Positions 1 through 6,976 are shown, numbered from the stretch's first letter. The stretch is 10,644 bases of DNA from an uncultured Oscillospiraceae bacterium (GCA_900752305.1 CAADUV010000111.1:1-10644); one strand, 5' to 3'. The notes: generated by a model from the sequence alone, not told the origin. Numbers and translations are program-made.

Positions 1-107
1 AGGGTCTCGATGTTGTGCCGCTGGCCCAGCTGCTCCGCCAGGGCCTGGATGCGCTGGACGCTGCCGCCTTGGCCGGCTTTGGGGTTGATGATGAAGATAT
101 GTCGCAT
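1..107 (-). CDS. Diacylglycerol kinase/lipid kinase family protein, N-terminal part (gene runs off the left edge)
   Basis: The reverse strand opens with ATG at 107 and stays open to the window edge, giving 35 residues that begin MRHIFIINPKAGQGGSVQRI. A hydrophobic beta strand followed by NPxAGxG is the usual start of the diacylglycerol kinase catalytic domain (YegS/BmrU/DagK-type lipid kinases), where this loop lies in the nucleotide-binding part of the enzyme. Such proteins are about 290-320 residues, so some 90 percent is missing here. The family phosphorylates diacylglycerol or related lipids at the inner face of the membrane. A purine-rich stretch AAAAGAGAA lies just upstream of the start and is a weak ribosome site; a good promoter lies at 186-213. 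The family is fairly clear from the motif; the substrate is not. It is divergent from the transport operon to its right. Confidence 0.75.
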   Translation of the reverse strand, partial: MRHIFIINPKAGQGGSVQRIQALAEQLGQRHNIET

Positions 108-137
108 ACTCGTGTTCTCTTTTCTTCTGGTTTCCAC

Positions 138-177
138 GGGCTGTGGACAAAGCTCGCTGCTGCGTGTCCAAAAGCCC
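138..177 (-). promoter_or_regulatory. Stem-loop at the 5' end of the lipid-kinase transcript
   Basis: Two nested perfect arms are present: GGGCT (138-142) with AGCCC (173-177), and TGGACA (144-149) with TGTCCA (165-170), together 11 base pairs around a 15-nt loop. With the promoter at 186-213, transcription should begin near 179, so this hairpin would form at the very start of the minus-strand mRNA. No T-run follows it on either strand, so it is not a terminator. A 5'-terminal hairpin that protects the message is the simplest reading; a regulatory role is open. Confidence 0.4.
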
Positions 178-185
178 TCTTTCAA

Positions 186-213
186 AGTATAGCGGATTTT
201 ACCGAAAAAGCAA
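186..213 (-). promoter_or_regulatory. Sigma-A-type promoter of the lipid-kinase gene
   Basis: On the minus strand, TTGCTT (208-213) and TATACT (186-191) are separated by 16 bases. The -10 box is one mismatch from consensus and the -35 box has the TTG core. The predicted 5' leader is about 70 nt. Confidence 0.6.
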
Positions 214-557
214 AGAGGGGGGCGAAATTTTTATGGCAACATAACAAACGAAACATAACACAAAAGCTATATTTAGAGCGGGGAAGGGACTATGATATGT
301 CCGAAAAAGGAAGGAGCAGATTGTATATATGCAGACGGATATACAGGAAAACCGAGCAGACCGAAAAACTGCTGCTGGAACATGCAGGATGGGCCGGAAA
401 AGTGCGGGCGAAGCAGAGGAAAATGGAGGGGGAAGGAGCGAGATGATGCAAAGCAGAAGTGGAGAGACGAAAAAAGATGCAGGAGAAATCACAAAAAGCA
501 GAAATGGACGAAACGGACGAGGGAGAAAAAATATTCCCATCTTGCGTATTTTGGGGC
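214..557. other. Purine-rich spacer between divergent promoters, no convincing gene
   Basis: This stretch separates the minus-strand lipid-kinase promoter from the plus-strand TAXI promoter. From 301 to 530 I count 53 pyrimidines in 230 bases, so the plus strand is about 77 percent purine. Because every stop codon begins with T, such a strand stays open in several frames by chance, which explains long overlapping frames here. A frame from 292 to 585 has a purine-rich stretch upstream of its ATG, but its product is a Lys/Arg/Trp-rich mix without recognisable domain and it runs through the next promoter, so I do not call it. A TATATT at 268-273 has no convincing -35 partner. Confidence 0.5.
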
Positions 558-586
558 TTGCCAGATGAACTGGTTCCAGATATAAT
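558..586 (+). promoter_or_regulatory. Sigma-A promoter of the TAXI TRAP operon
   Basis: TTGCCA (558-563) and a perfect TATAAT (581-586) are spaced by 17 bases. It points at the binding-protein gene, giving a leader of about 80 nt that ends in AGGAGGA at 656-662. Confidence 0.8.
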
Positions 587-614
587 AATATGTTGTAAAA
601 CGTGTACTTTCACC

Positions 615-643
615 GCGGCGCTTCTTTCCAGGCAGAGCGCTGC
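615..643 (+). promoter_or_regulatory. Stem-loop in the leader of the TAXI operon
   Basis: GCGGCGCT (615-622) pairs with AGCGCTGC (636-643) as eight pairs including one G-U, around a 13-nt loop. It lies in the untranslated leader 13 nt before the ribosome site. No T-run follows, so it is not a terminator; it may stabilise the message or modulate translation. Confidence 0.4.
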
Positions 644-671
644 AAAATCAAATCTAGGAGGAACACCACTT

Positions 672-1676
672 ATGAAAAAAGCACTGGCACTGATTCTGGC
701 TGCCGCTATGTCCTGCAGCCTGGTTCTGACCGGCTGCGGCGGCGGCAACGCAGCAGCAGGTTCCGCATCCACCGGCGCAGCTGCAGCAGGCGCTCAGAGC
801 CTGACTCTGGCCACCGGCGGCACCACCGGCACCTATTACGCAGTGGGCGGCGTCATGTCCACCGTTCTGAACAAGAAGCTGACCAAGAGCTCTCTGACCG
901 TCACTTCCACCGGCGCTTCCAAGGCCAACATCCAGCTGCTGGCTGACGGCGAAGCCAACCTGGCCATCGTCCAGAACGACGTTATGCACTATGCTGCAAC
1001 CGGCACCGACCTGTTCGAGGCAGAAGGCAAGTATGAATCCTTCTCCTCCGTCTGCGGTATGTATGACGAGACCGTTCAGCTGGTCACCACCAACGCCAAC
1101 ATCAAGTCCGTCACCGACCTGAAGGGCAAGACCGTCTGCGTGGGCGATGCTGGTTCCGGCACCGAATTTAACGCAAAGCAGGTTCTGGCCGCTTATGGCA
1201 TGAGCTTTGATGACATCACCGTCAACAACGCTAGCTTCGGCGACTCCGCTGACAGCCTGAAGGACGGCAAGATCGACGCCGCCTTCGTCGTTGCCGGCGC
1301 TCCCACCACCGCTGTCGTTGACCTGTCCACCGCTGCTCAGGTCTATGTCATCCCCGTCGATGGCGCAGAACGCGACTCCCTGATGAAGGACTACGCATTC
1401 TACACCAAGACCACCATCCCTGCCGGCACCTACAAGGGTCAGGACGCCGACGTGGAGACCGTTTCCGTCCGCGCTACCCTGATCGCTGCTGATGACGTGT
1501 CCGAAGACGCCGTCTATGAGCTGGTCAAGGCTATGTTCGACAACCAGGAAGAACTGGTCAAGGGTCACGAAAAGTTCAACAACCTGAAGCTGGAAGACGC
1601 AACCAAGGGTATCGACGTGAAGTTCCATCCCGGCGCTGTGAAGTTCTTCAAGGAAAAGGGCATCGACGTTGCTTAA
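672..1676 (+). CDS. TAXI family TRAP transporter solute-binding lipoprotein
   Basis: This is the extracytoplasmic substrate-binding subunit of a TRAP transporter of the TAXI class, which hands a solute to a sodium-driven permease. The start at 672 was chosen because AGGAGGA (656-662) lies at good distance and the product then begins with a lipoprotein signal: MKKALALILAAAMSCSLVLTGC, lipobox LTGC with Cys22 as the predicted lipid anchor. An in-frame upstream extension to 459 crosses the promoter and is rejected. After an Ala/Gly/Ser-rich linker (about 23-42) comes the TAXI hallmark LATGGTTGTYYAVGG (46-60); near the C-terminus FHPGAVKFFKEKG matches the usual HPGAxxxxxExG end. Length (334 aa) is normal. 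The codons are strongly biased toward C-ending forms, fitting high expression. The next gene is its permease. Glutamate is known for some TAXI proteins, but the ligand here is unknown. Confidence 0.93.
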   Translation: MKKALALILAAAMSCSLVLTGCGGGNAAAGSASTGAAAAGAQSLTLATGGTTGTYYAVGGVMSTVLNKKLTKSSLTVTSTGASKANIQLLADGEANLAIVQNDVMHYAATGTDLFEAEGKYESFSSVCGMYDETVQLVTTNANIKSVTDLKGKTVCVGDAGSGTEFNAKQVLAAYGMSFDDITVNNASFGDSADSLKDGKIDAAFVVAGAPTTAVVDLSTAAQVYVIPVDGAERDSLMKDYAFYTKTTIPAGTYKGQDADVETVSVRATLIAADDVSEDAVYELVKAMFDNQEELVKGHEKFNNLKLEDATKGIDVKFHPGAVKFFKEKGIDVA

Positions 1677-1736
1677 CTGACACGCGACATCTCCCCTAGC
1701 CTGGAAAACGAGGGGATATAATCCACATATCTTTTG

Positions 1737-1775
1737 CGGCTGCAGTTGCCTTTTCGGCCGCTGCAGCCGTTTTTT
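1737..1775 (+). terminator. Hairpin/T-run terminator (probable attenuator) between binding protein and permease
   Basis: CGGCTGCAG (1737-1745) pairs perfectly with CTGCAGCCG (1761-1769), with a small GCC/GGC pairing inside the loop, followed by six T (1770-1775). It lies 60 nt past the stop of the binding-protein gene. I see no good promoter between it and the permease start, so it is best read as a partial terminator that makes more binding protein than permease. A weaker hairpin TCCCCT/AGGGGA (1692-1697 and 1711-1716) precedes it. Confidence 0.75.
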
Positions 1776-1892
1776 CCCTTTAACCGGCTCGTTGCAGTGA
1801 CAAAACACCCAAAAACGAGAGAGAAAGCAGAGAGAGGACCACCATCCCGCCTGTACCGGTGAGAGAAAATAATAAACAAGGAGGCGAACAAT

Positions 1893-3944
1893 TTGGCAGA
1901 CTTTAAGGACAAGAAAACTGTGGTTTCCCAGCCGGAAGTCGAACCTGCTGTCCACCATGACGTGGAAGTAGGTACGGCAGACGACGTGGCGGAGATCATG
2001 AAGAAGTACGACCGGGAATCCAATACTCGTATCTATGAGGGAATCCCACAGAAGATCCTACACTACTTGCTGGCAGCCTTTGCGCTGTTCGTGATGTGGA
2101 TGAATCTGTTTGCAACTTGGGGAGAACAGTTCCGACGACCGTTGTTCCTGGGCTGTGTGATCCTGTTTGTGTTCGCCCTCTACCCAGCTCGTAAGGGACA
2201 TCCGGGAAAGGTCAACCGCATCCCCTGGTATGACGTCATCTTGGCTGTGGTCGGCTCCTGCAGCTTCTTCTATTTCGTCATCAACAATCAGAGCATCCTC
2301 CAGCGTGCCACCCGCATCACCGATCTGGAGATCGTGTTAGGCGTCATCGGCATCTTGGTTTTGGCGGAGTGCTGCCGCCGTGTGGTGGGCTTGCCCATCC
2401 TCTGCGTGGCCAGCTGCTTCGTTATTTACGCCTTTGTGGCAGGGAAAACGCTGAAATCCATCATCTACAACCTGTTCTATACCACCACCGGTGTCATCGG
2501 CACCCCCATCGGTGTCTGTTCCACCTTCATCGTTCTGTTCATCATCTTCGGCGCCTTCCTGGAAGCCACCGGTATCAGTGACTTCTTTATCGCCTGCGCC
2601 AACCGCATCGCCGGCTGGGCCAGCGGCGGTCCCGCCAAGGTCGCTGTCATCTCCTCCGCTCTGTGCGGCATGGTCTCCGGCTCCTCCGTGGGCAACACCG
2701 TTACCACCGGCTCCGTCACCATCCCGATGATGAAAAAGACCGGCTATCCCGGTGAGTTCGCCGGAGCGGTGGAAGCGGCCGCCTCCACCGGCGGCCAGAT
2801 CATGCCCCCCATCATGGGCGCTGCGGCCTTCCTGATGGCAGAAATGATCGGTGTGGACTACGCAGAAGTGGTCGTCCGAGCCATCCTGCCGGCGTTCCTG
2901 TATTTCTCCGGCATCTTCCTCATGGTTCACTTCCGGGCAAAGCGCCTGGGTCTGAAGGGGCTGTCCAGAGACGAGCTGCCCAAGCTCAAGAGCCTGCTGC
3001 CCCGTCTGTACCTGCTCATCCCCTTGGTCGTGCTGGTCTGGCTCATCATCAGCGGCAAGACCATGGCTCGTTCCGCCATCATCTCCACCATCCTCTGCAT
3101 CGCAGTGGCACTAGTGCCCTACGTTTTCCGCTTGATGGAGAAGAACGCCACAGGCAGCAGAGCGGCAAGCCTGAAGGAATTGGAGGAGGAATGCCACGCC
3201 ATGGACGTGGAGACCTTCTTCTCCGCTTTGGCTTCCGGTGCGCAGAACTGCCTGTCCATCGCCATCGCCTGCGGCATCGCCGGTATCATCGCTGGTGTGG
3301 TCACCATGACCGGCCTGGGTCAGGTGTTCATCAGCGCCATCGTGGGCGTTGCCGGCAACAACCTGATGATCGCCTTGGTGCTCACCATGATTACCTGCAT
3401 CATCCTGGGCATGGGCGTCCCCACCACGGCAAACTATGTCATCATGGCCACCACCTGCGCCCCCATCCTGACCACCGGTATGGGCATGAGCGCTATGGCA
3501 GCCAATATGTTCGTGTTCTACTTCGGTATCGTGGCCGACATCACCCCGCCTGTCGCCTTGGCCGCCTACGCAGGCTCTGCCATCGCGAAATCCCGCCCCA
3601 TGCGCACGGCATTGAACGCATCCCGGTTGGCCATCGCCGCTTTCCTGGTGCCGTATGTCTTTGCGCTGAACCCGGCCATGCTCTTCATCGACACGGTCTG
3701 GTATGAAGTTGTTCTCATTGCGGTCAGCAGCTTTATCGGCATGATCTCTATCAGTGTTGCGCTGGAAGGCTACCTGATCCACGAGGTCAACCCCCTGGGT
3801 CGTATCCTCTGCGCCGCCGGCGGTCTGGCTCTGCTCATCCCGGGCACCCTGTCCGACCTGGCTGGTCTGGTAGCCCTGGCCATCGTGCTGGTCGCTCAGA
3901 TCATCGAGAACAAGCGTCGGAAGAGCAAGGCGAGCGAAGTGTGA
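1893..3944 (+). CDS. TRAP transporter fused 4TM/12TM permease (DctQM-type)
   Basis: This is the integral membrane component of the TAXI TRAP system, with the small (DctQ-like) and large (DctM-like) subunits fused, as is usual for TAXI systems. The start is TTG at 1893, set by AAGGAGG at 1878-1884. The first ~55 residues are hydrophilic and presumably cytoplasmic; hydrophobic segments follow throughout. DctM hallmarks are clear: GMVSGSSVGNTVTTGSVTIP, then GGQIMPP at 300-306 with MGAAAFLMAE, and the second-repeat counterpart GMGVPTT at 506-512 followed by FGIVADITPPVALAAYAGS. At 683 aa it is in the normal range for the fused family. It would use a sodium gradient to import the ligand of the upstream lipoprotein. 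Its stop overlaps the next start by four bases (GTGA), implying translational coupling to the DUF1850 gene. The substrate cannot be read from sequence. Confidence 0.93.
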   Translation: MADFKDKKTVVSQPEVEPAVHHDVEVGTADDVAEIMKKYDRESNTRIYEGIPQKILHYLLAAFALFVMWMNLFATWGEQFRRPLFLGCVILFVFALYPARKGHPGKVNRIPWYDVILAVVGSCSFFYFVINNQSILQRATRITDLEIVLGVIGILVLAECCRRVVGLPILCVASCFVIYAFVAGKTLKSIIYNLFYTTTGVIGTPIGVCSTFIVLFIIFGAFLEATGISDFFIACANRIAGWASGGPAKVAVISSALCGMVSGSSVGNTVTTGSVTIPMMKKTGYPGEFAGAVEAAASTGGQIMPPIMGAAAFLMAEMIGVDYAEVVVRAILPAFLYFSGIFLMVHFRAKRLGLKGLSRDELPKLKSLLPRLYLLIPLVVLVWLIISGKTMARSAIISTILCIAVALVPYVFRLMEKNATGSRAASLKELEEECHAMDVETFFSALASGAQNCLSIAIACGIAGIIAGVVTMTGLGQVFISAIVGVAGNNLMIALVLTMITCIILGMGVPTTANYVIMATTCAPILTTGMGMSAMAANMFVFYFGIVADITPPVALAAYAGSAIAKSRPMRTALNASRLAIAAFLVPYVFALNPAMLFIDTVWYEVVLIAVSSFIGMISISVALEGYLIHEVNPLGRILCAAGGLALLIPGTLSDLAGLVALAIVLVAQIIENKRRKSKASEV

Positions 3945-4429
3945 AAAAGCGACTCGTCTGTCTGGGACTGACCCTTCTGCTCCTGCTGAGCGCTGGGCTG
4001 GTGACAGCCCTGGGGGGCCAGGGCTGGTACTTGGTGCTGCGCAACGCCGACAGCGGCCAGACCTATGGCTGCTACCCTATGGCGGAAGGGGACTGGTTCA
4101 GCGTGGGCTTTGTCCACAGCGTGAACAAGAGTCCTGTGATCGACTGTTATCAGATCAAACACCACAGCATTTACGTGGAAAAGACCATTTATTACAACTT
4201 CGGCGCTGGCGTCCAGACCGAGCTGGAGGGGAATGAGACCCTGAGCTATGGCGAGGACGGCGCGATGATCGTGTCCGGCTTTGACCGAGAGATGCCCGAC
4301 CTGACCTATTTCGTGGGGACGGTCTCCGACCACACGTTGATCGTCAACGACGGGGTGGAGATCAGCCTGCGGGACTTGTGCGGGCGGAGCAGTAAGGTGC
4401 GGTTCACGTATGAGTGGCTGTGGAGTTGA
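3941..4429 (+). CDS. DUF1850 domain protein of the TAXI TRAP operon
   Basis: A 162-residue protein with GTG start overlapping the permease stop. Residues 4-24 form one hydrophobic segment after MKKR, so it is either secreted or, more likely, anchored in the membrane with the rest outside. The DUF1850 pattern is visible: FVHSVNKSPVIDCY (57-70), in which His59, Ser60, Lys63, Pro65, Asp68 and Tyr70 stand at the conserved positions, then FGAG (87-90) and a late HTLIV. Genes of this family commonly sit directly beside TAXI TRAP permeases, and the overlap here suggests fixed stoichiometry, so an accessory role in assembly or substrate handling is a fair inference. No biochemical function is known to me. 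It is the last gene of the operon; a strong terminator follows 17 nt after its stop. Confidence 0.8.
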   Translation: MKKRLVCLGLTLLLLLSAGLVTALGGQGWYLVLRNADSGQTYGCYPMAEGDWFSVGFVHSVNKSPVIDCYQIKHHSIYVEKTIYYNFGAGVQTELEGNETLSYGEDGAMIVSGFDREMPDLTYFVGTVSDHTLIVNDGVEISLRDLCGRSSKVRFTYEWLWS

Positions 4430-4446
4430 AGAATGTTTCAAGTGAG

Positions 4447-4475
4447 AAGGAGAGAACTTCGGTTCTCTCCTTTTT
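4447..4475 (+). terminator. Rho-independent terminator of the TAXI operon
   Basis: AAGGAGAGAAC (4447-4457), a UUCG tetraloop (4458-4461), and the perfect complement GTTCTCTCCTT (4462-4472) inside a T-run that ends at 4475. It is an 11-pair stem with an extra-stable loop. Confidence 0.9.
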
Positions 4476-4566
4476 GTTGTCGCTTCTCAGCTGCGGTTGG
4501 TCGAATTACACAAAATCAGGGCGCAAAAATCTGGCCAACAAAGCGGTATTTTTGGCGAAAAGGAAT

Positions 4567-4595
4567 CTGGTATTGTGCGGGCAGAGTGCTATAAT
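4567..4595 (+). promoter_or_regulatory. Extended -10 promoter of serC-serA
   Basis: A perfect TATAAT (4590-4595) is preceded by the extended element TGC (4587-4589). The matching -35 position, CTGGTA (4567-4572) at 17 bases, is poor, as is typical where the extended -10 carries recognition. Transcription would start near 4602, giving a ~96-nt leader. Confidence 0.7.
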
Positions 4596-4608
4596 AGAAG
4601 AGCCGACT

Positions 4609-4678
4609 CCGCTGCCCAGTGAGGTTGAAGCTGGGTGGTGCGGCAAATTCAGGACACGGGTGAGTTTGAAGCCCGGTC
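4609..4678 (+). promoter_or_regulatory. Tandem stem-loop leader element upstream of serC, candidate cis-regulatory RNA
   Basis: Two hairpins sit between the promoter and the ribosome site. Hairpin 1 has CCGC (4609-4612) with GCGG (4640-4643), an internal loop, then CCCAG (4615-4619) with CTGGG (4631-4635); its loop is TGAGGTTGAAG (4620-4630). Hairpin 2 has GAC (4653-4655) with GTC (4676-4678), a bulged A4656, then CGGG (4657-4660) with CCCG (4672-4675); its loop is TGAGTTTGAAG (4661-4671). The 11-nt loops differ at one base although the stems differ in sequence, which suggests that the loops are what matters. Hairpin 2 ends 2 nt before the ribosome site AAAGGAG, so access to it could be affected. 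There is no terminator between the leader and serC. I cannot match it to a named riboswitch; the GGGTGGT in hairpin 1 only superficially resembles a T-box and the leader is too short for one. Confidence 0.5.
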
Positions 4679-4697
4679 AGAAAGGAGATCTTTCACT

Positions 4698-5780
4698 ATG
4701 GGAGATCGTATTTATAATTTTTCCGCAGGCCCTTCCATGCTGCCTCTGGAGGTGCTCCAGAAAGCGGGCGCTGAGATCACCAACTACCACGGCTGTGGGA
4801 TGTCCGTCATGGAGATGAGCCATCGCTCCAAGGTGTTCCAGGACATTTTTGACCAGACCCAGGAGCGGTTCCGCCGTCTGCTCCATGTCCCGGAGGACTA
4901 TGAAGTGTTGTTCCTCCAGGGCGGCGCTTCCACTCAGTTCTCCGCCATCCCCATGAACCTCATCACTAAGACGGGCAAGGCGGACTACGCCGTCACCGGC
5001 AACTTTGCCAACATCGCTTACGAAGAGGCTCAGAAGTATGGCAAGATCAACCTGGCCGCCTCCTCCGCCGACCGGAACCACACCTATATCCCCGCTCAGA
5101 GCGAGCTGAAGCTGGATCCGGAGGCGAGCTATTTCTATTACTGCGCAAACAACACCATCTACGGCACGGAATGGCAGTACGTCCCCGAAACCGGTGACGT
5201 GCCCCTGGTGTGCGATATGTCCTCTGACATCGCCAGCCGTGTGGTAGACGTGTCCAAATATGGCATCATCTATGCGGGCGCTCAGAAGAACCTGGCCCCT
5301 GCCGGTCTGACCATCGTCATCGTCAACAAGGCTCTGGCCGGTCACCACCTGCCGGAGACCCCCCTGATGCTCCGCTATGATAAGATGATCGAAAAGCACT
5401 CCATGTACAACACGCCCCCCTGCTGGTGCATCTATATGCTGGGTCTGACCCTGGAATGGCTGGAGAGCCAGGGCGGCGTGCCCGGTATGGAACGCATCAA
5501 GCACGGCAAGGCGCAGATGCTCTACGATACCCTGGACAACTCCAAGCTCCTCCACTGCGTGGCCGAACCTGGCTCCCGCAGCGACATGAACGTGACCTTC
5601 CGCAGCGACAGCGATGAGATGGACGCCAAGTTTGTGGCTGCCGCCACCGAGGCTGGCTTCCACAACCTGAAGGGGCACCGAAAGGTGGGCGGGATGCGCG
5701 CCTCCATCTACAACGCCATGCCGGTAGAAGGCGTGGAAAAGCTGTGCGACTTCATTCGGAAGTTCGATCGGGAACATTGA
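4698..5780 (+). CDS. serC: Phosphoserine aminotransferase
   Basis: SerC converts 3-phosphohydroxypyruvate and glutamate to O-phosphoserine and 2-oxoglutarate, the second step of serine synthesis; it is cytoplasmic and uses pyridoxal phosphate. The start at 4698 follows AAAGGAGAT (4681-4689); a longer in-frame reading from 4635 would pass through the leader hairpins and is rejected. The 360-residue length equals the family norm. Visible motifs are NFSAGPSMLP (7-16), QGGASTQF (74-81), the cofactor-contacting VCDMSSD (171-177), the Schiff-base lysine K197 in AGAQKNLAPAG, and GGMRASIYNA (331-340). The position where many SerC proteins carry a tryptophan stacking on the cofactor appears to be Phe103 (TGNFANIAYEEA), an aromatic replacement. 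serA follows after 18 bases, so the two enzymes are co-transcribed. No serB is seen in the window. Confidence 0.95.
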   Translation: MGDRIYNFSAGPSMLPLEVLQKAGAEITNYHGCGMSVMEMSHRSKVFQDIFDQTQERFRRLLHVPEDYEVLFLQGGASTQFSAIPMNLITKTGKADYAVTGNFANIAYEEAQKYGKINLAASSADRNHTYIPAQSELKLDPEASYFYYCANNTIYGTEWQYVPETGDVPLVCDMSSDIASRVVDVSKYGIIYAGAQKNLAPAGLTIVIVNKALAGHHLPETPLMLRYDKMIEKHSMYNTPPCWCIYMLGLTLEWLESQGGVPGMERIKHGKAQMLYDTLDNSKLLHCVAEPGSRSDMNVTFRSDSDEMDAKFVAAATEAGFHNLKGHRKVGGMRASIYNAMPVEGVEKLCDFIRKFDREH

Positions 5781-5798
5781 GAAAGGGAGGTCTGAAGT

Positions 5799-6965
5799 AT
5801 GTATCGCGTACAAGTCATGAATAAGATCGCACCCGCTGGCCTGCGCCGTCTGGATCCCGGCCGGTATCAGGTGAGCAAGGAGGAGACTCGCTATGAAGGA
5901 TTGATCCTCCGCTCCGCCGACCTTCACGGCTTTGATTTTCCTGATGAGCTGCTGGCCATCGCCCGAGCAGGCTCCGGCACCAACAACATTCCCATCGACC
6001 AGTGCAACGCCCGTGGCATTGCGGTTTTCAACACCCCTGGCGCCAACGCCAACGCCGTCAAGGAACTGCTCATCGCTGACCTGCTCCTGGCCTCCCGTGA
6101 CCTGCTGGGCGGCATCCAGTGGGTACGCCAGCAGGTGGCGGACGGTGTGGACGTGACCAAGGTGGTGGAGAAGGGCAAGGCGGCCTTCGTCGGCCCTGAG
6201 CTGGTGGGCAAGACCCTGGGCATCATCGGCCTGGGCGCCATCGGCGCCAAGGCGGCCAACGCCGCCATCAACCTGGGGATGCACGTGCTGGGCTACGACC
6301 CCTACCTGTCCGTGGACCACGCCCTGTCCCTGAACACCCGCATTGAGCACGTGACCGACCTGGACGACATCTTCCGTCAGTCCGACTATATCACCCTGCA
6401 CCTGCACTTCAACAAGTCCACCGCCAACATCATCGACCAGGACGCCGTGTCCAAGATGAAGGGCGGCGTGCGCATCATCAACCTGGCTCGCGGCGGGCTG
6501 GTCAGCGATGACGCCATCATCGACGGGCTGGAGTCCGGCCGTGTGGCCAAGTATATCACCGACTTCCCGGACAATCACCTGGTGCAGACCAAGAACGTGG
6601 TGGCCATGCCCCACCTGGGCGCTTCCACCCCAGAGAGCGAGACCAACTGCGCCATCATGGCGGCAGACGAGTTGCGGGACTACCTGGAAAACGGCAACAT
6701 CACCAACTCGGTGAACCTGCCTGACCTGACCATGCGCCGTTCCGGTGACTGCCGCATCTGCGTCATCCACAAGAACGTGCCCACCGTTCTCAGCTCCATC
6801 GTCAAGCTGTTCTCCGACCTGGAGATCAACGTGGAAAACCTCATCAACAAGTCCAAGAAGGAGCTGGCCTATACCATGATCGACATCGACCGCAAGGTGG
6901 GCGATGCCATGATCGAGGCCATCGAAGGGCTGGACAATATCATCAAGGTGAGAATCCTGAAATAA
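5799..6965 (+). CDS. serA: D-3-phosphoglycerate dehydrogenase with C-terminal ACT domain
   Basis: SerA oxidises 3-phosphoglycerate to 3-phosphohydroxypyruvate with NAD, the first step of serine synthesis, supplying SerC encoded just upstream. ATG at 5799 follows GGGAGG (5785-5790). The 388-residue protein has an N-terminal substrate region (RAGSGTNNIPID, 56-67; FNTPGANANAVKEL, 77-90), the Rossmann motif GIIGLGAIG (141-149), then INLARGG with catalytic Arg231, and PHLGAST with catalytic His272. A short ACT domain (about 318-388, CRICVIHKNVPTVLSSIV) lies at the end and is a likely site of serine feedback inhibition, as known for other SerA proteins. The segment between Arg and His reads KYITDFPDNH, shorter than usual, and no glutamate occupies the place of the third catalytic residue of the classic enzymes. 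This looks like the compact subgroup seen in anaerobes. A terminator follows 11 bases after the stop. Confidence 0.93.
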   Translation: MYRVQVMNKIAPAGLRRLDPGRYQVSKEETRYEGLILRSADLHGFDFPDELLAIARAGSGTNNIPIDQCNARGIAVFNTPGANANAVKELLIADLLLASRDLLGGIQWVRQQVADGVDVTKVVEKGKAAFVGPELVGKTLGIIGLGAIGAKAANAAINLGMHVLGYDPYLSVDHALSLNTRIEHVTDLDDIFRQSDYITLHLHFNKSTANIIDQDAVSKMKGGVRIINLARGGLVSDDAIIDGLESGRVAKYITDFPDNHLVQTKNVVAMPHLGASTPESETNCAIMAADELRDYLENGNITNSVNLPDLTMRRSGDCRICVIHKNVPTVLSSIVKLFSDLEINVENLINKSKKELAYTMIDIDRKVGDAMIEAIEGLDNIIKVRILK

Positions 6966-6976
6966 CACCCATCAGC

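Noticed and set aside
292..585. Possible small basic protein with a purine-rich stretch before its ATG
   Set aside because: The purine-rich strand is open in several frames by composition, the product has no recognisable domain, and the frame runs through the promoter at 558-586.
459..671. N-terminal extension of the TAXI binding protein
   Set aside because: It would bury the lipoprotein signal and cross the promoter; AGGAGGA at 656-662 and the signal sequence fix the start at 672.
1717..1722. Perfect TATAAT before the attenuator as a promoter for the permease
   Set aside because: No acceptable -35 box lies at 16-18 bases, and a transcript from here would meet the terminator at 1737-1775 almost at once.
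4620..4650. T-box-like GGGTGGT sequence in the serC leader
   Set aside because: The leader is only about 96 nt, lacks a specifier stem and a terminator/antiterminator pair, and the ACCGCG part of the consensus is not matched.
4414..4818. Plus-strand frame covering the serC leader
   Set aside because: It spans a terminator, a promoter and the start of serC in another frame, and has no family resemblance.
4677..6968. Very long minus-strand frame opposite serC and serA
   Set aside because: It mirrors the codon bias of the two enzymes on the other strand; the product is repetitive in His, Val, Gly and Asp and has no start signal.
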